Positions 5,758 to 6,232 of a stretch of 6,232 nucleotides of DNA are shown here, in pieces. The position numbers and the translations under genes were made by a program. Within the stretch, counting starts at the first letter, position 1, and the number at the start of each line of letters is the position of its first letter. Below the pieces are notes generated by a model. It had not been told where the DNA came from and made no database searches. It saw only the letters and a list, made by a program, of their open reading frames with translations. Source of the stretch: Bacteroidota bacterium (GTDB lineage: Bacteria > Bacteroidota > Bacteroidia > Chitinophagales > Chitinophagaceae); the NCBI GenBank assembly GCA_028877005.1, contig JAGWPI010000010.1, forward strand, positions 1 to 6,232. Reading direction: 5' to 3'.

Positions 5758-6232
5758 CACAGCAACTCAGTTTAGCCACATCTTTACCAAAAGTAATTGC
5801 AGCTAATTTAATACCCTCACTCAAAGTAAGATAAGGATACAGATTTTCTGCCAGGGTTTTAATGGTTGTTTTTTGCTGGATAGCCATACTTAGCAATTCA
5901 ATTAATTCACCGCCTTCGGGGGCTACCACTCTTGCACCAATCAAAATATCGGTTTCCTTATTACGTATAAGTTTAATAAAGCCTCTTGTGTCGTTTGCTG
6001 CGAGAGAACGGGGTACATTATCTAATGTTAGCTTAGAAACTTCGAAAGGAATATTGAGTGCCGCAGCCTGCAATTCATCTAACCCCGCCCCTGCTATTTG
6101 AGGGTCGGTAAATACCACCCAAGGCAATGCAGCATAATTGGTTTTGTTTTCACTGCCGGTAAACGCATTTTCAACAGCAATTTTACCTTCATAGGCAGCA
6201 GTATACACAAATGCGGGAGTGTTGGCCACATC
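5750..6232 (-). CDS. merA: Mercuric reductase, C-terminal part
   Basis: The last 160 residues of a flavin disulfide oxidoreductase are visible; the gene enters from beyond the right edge. MerA reduces Hg(II) to volatile Hg(0) in the cytoplasm using NADPH and FAD. The fragment begins in the final FAD-contact motif (DVANTPAFVYTAA, 1-13) and continues through the dimerisation domain: LPWVVFTDPQIAGAG (36-50), LTLDNVPRSLAANDTRGFIK (68-87), VVAPEGGELIEL (102-113) and YPYLTLSEGIKLAAITF (132-148). It ends KLSCCAS with vicinal cysteines 157-158, the pair in mercuric reductase that takes Hg(II) from MerP/MerT or from thiols and hands it to the other subunit's active site. The Tyr of PYLT is also a known Hg ligand in Bacillus MerA. 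Dihydrolipoamide dehydrogenases lack the Cys-Cys tail, so MerA is preferred. A GTG at 6229 is an internal Val codon, not the start. It is convergent with nagA. Confidence 0.93.
   Translation of the reverse strand, partial: DVANTPAFVYTAAYEGKIAVENAFTGSENKTNYAALPWVVFTDPQIAGAGLDELQAAALNIPFEVSKLTLDNVPRSLAANDTRGFIKLIRNKETDILIGARVVAPEGGELIELLSMAIQQKTTIKTLAENLYPYLTLSEGIKLAAITFGKDVAKLSCCAS

Noticed and set aside
5862..6101. Plus-strand open frame opposite merA
   Set aside because: It is antisense to well-conserved merA sequence.
1..6232. CRISPR arrays, tRNA or rRNA genes, insertion sequences
   Set aside because: No regularly spaced repeats, cloverleaf structures, transposase motifs or long terminal inverted repeats were seen in reading both strands.

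Overview
The window looks like chromosomal DNA of an AT-rich member of the Bacteroidota, probably Chitinophagaceae or a related Sphingobacteriia-type lineage. This is inferred from the protein variants (a KdsB starting [15 protein letters not shown], a NagA with a QIYG metal-site motif, a DnaN ending VMPLMLNN), from TAnnTTTG-type promoter boxes, and from the near absence of Shine-Dalgarno sequences. Coding density is high. No stretch over 300 bases lacks a gene, and I see no tRNA, rRNA, insertion sequence or CRISPR array.

Left part (minus strand, read right to left): dnaN (sliding clamp, start at 2238) ends at a strong intrinsic terminator (1072-1098). Beyond it come a membrane fatty-acid hydroxylase/sterol desaturase family protein (204-1028) and, 37 bases further, the 5' end of kdsB (CMP-Kdo synthetase), which is cut by the window edge.

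Middle and right (plus strand): a 143-base divergent intergenic region separates dnaN from a tight four-gene run: recX, an LpxR-family lipid A deacylase, a YafV/Nit2-type omega-amidase and nagA (GlcNAc-6-phosphate deacetylase). recX/lpxR and amidase/nagA each overlap by ATGA, and the lpxR-amidase gap is 12 bases, so a single transcript with translational coupling is likely. The functions are mixed: recombination control, outer-membrane lipid A editing, amide hydrolysis and amino-sugar catabolism.

Right edge (minus strand): the C-terminal 160 residues of a mercuric reductase (merA), convergent with nagA, with the diagnostic vicinal cysteine pair near its C-terminus.

Two genes concern the Kdo/lipid A part of LPS (kdsB and lpxR), but they are in different transcription units. 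Nothing here clearly amounts to an undescribed system. The points most worth a second look are the merA fragment and whatever lies beyond the right edge, the coupled recX-lpxR arrangement, and the repeat-bearing dnaN/recX promoter region.
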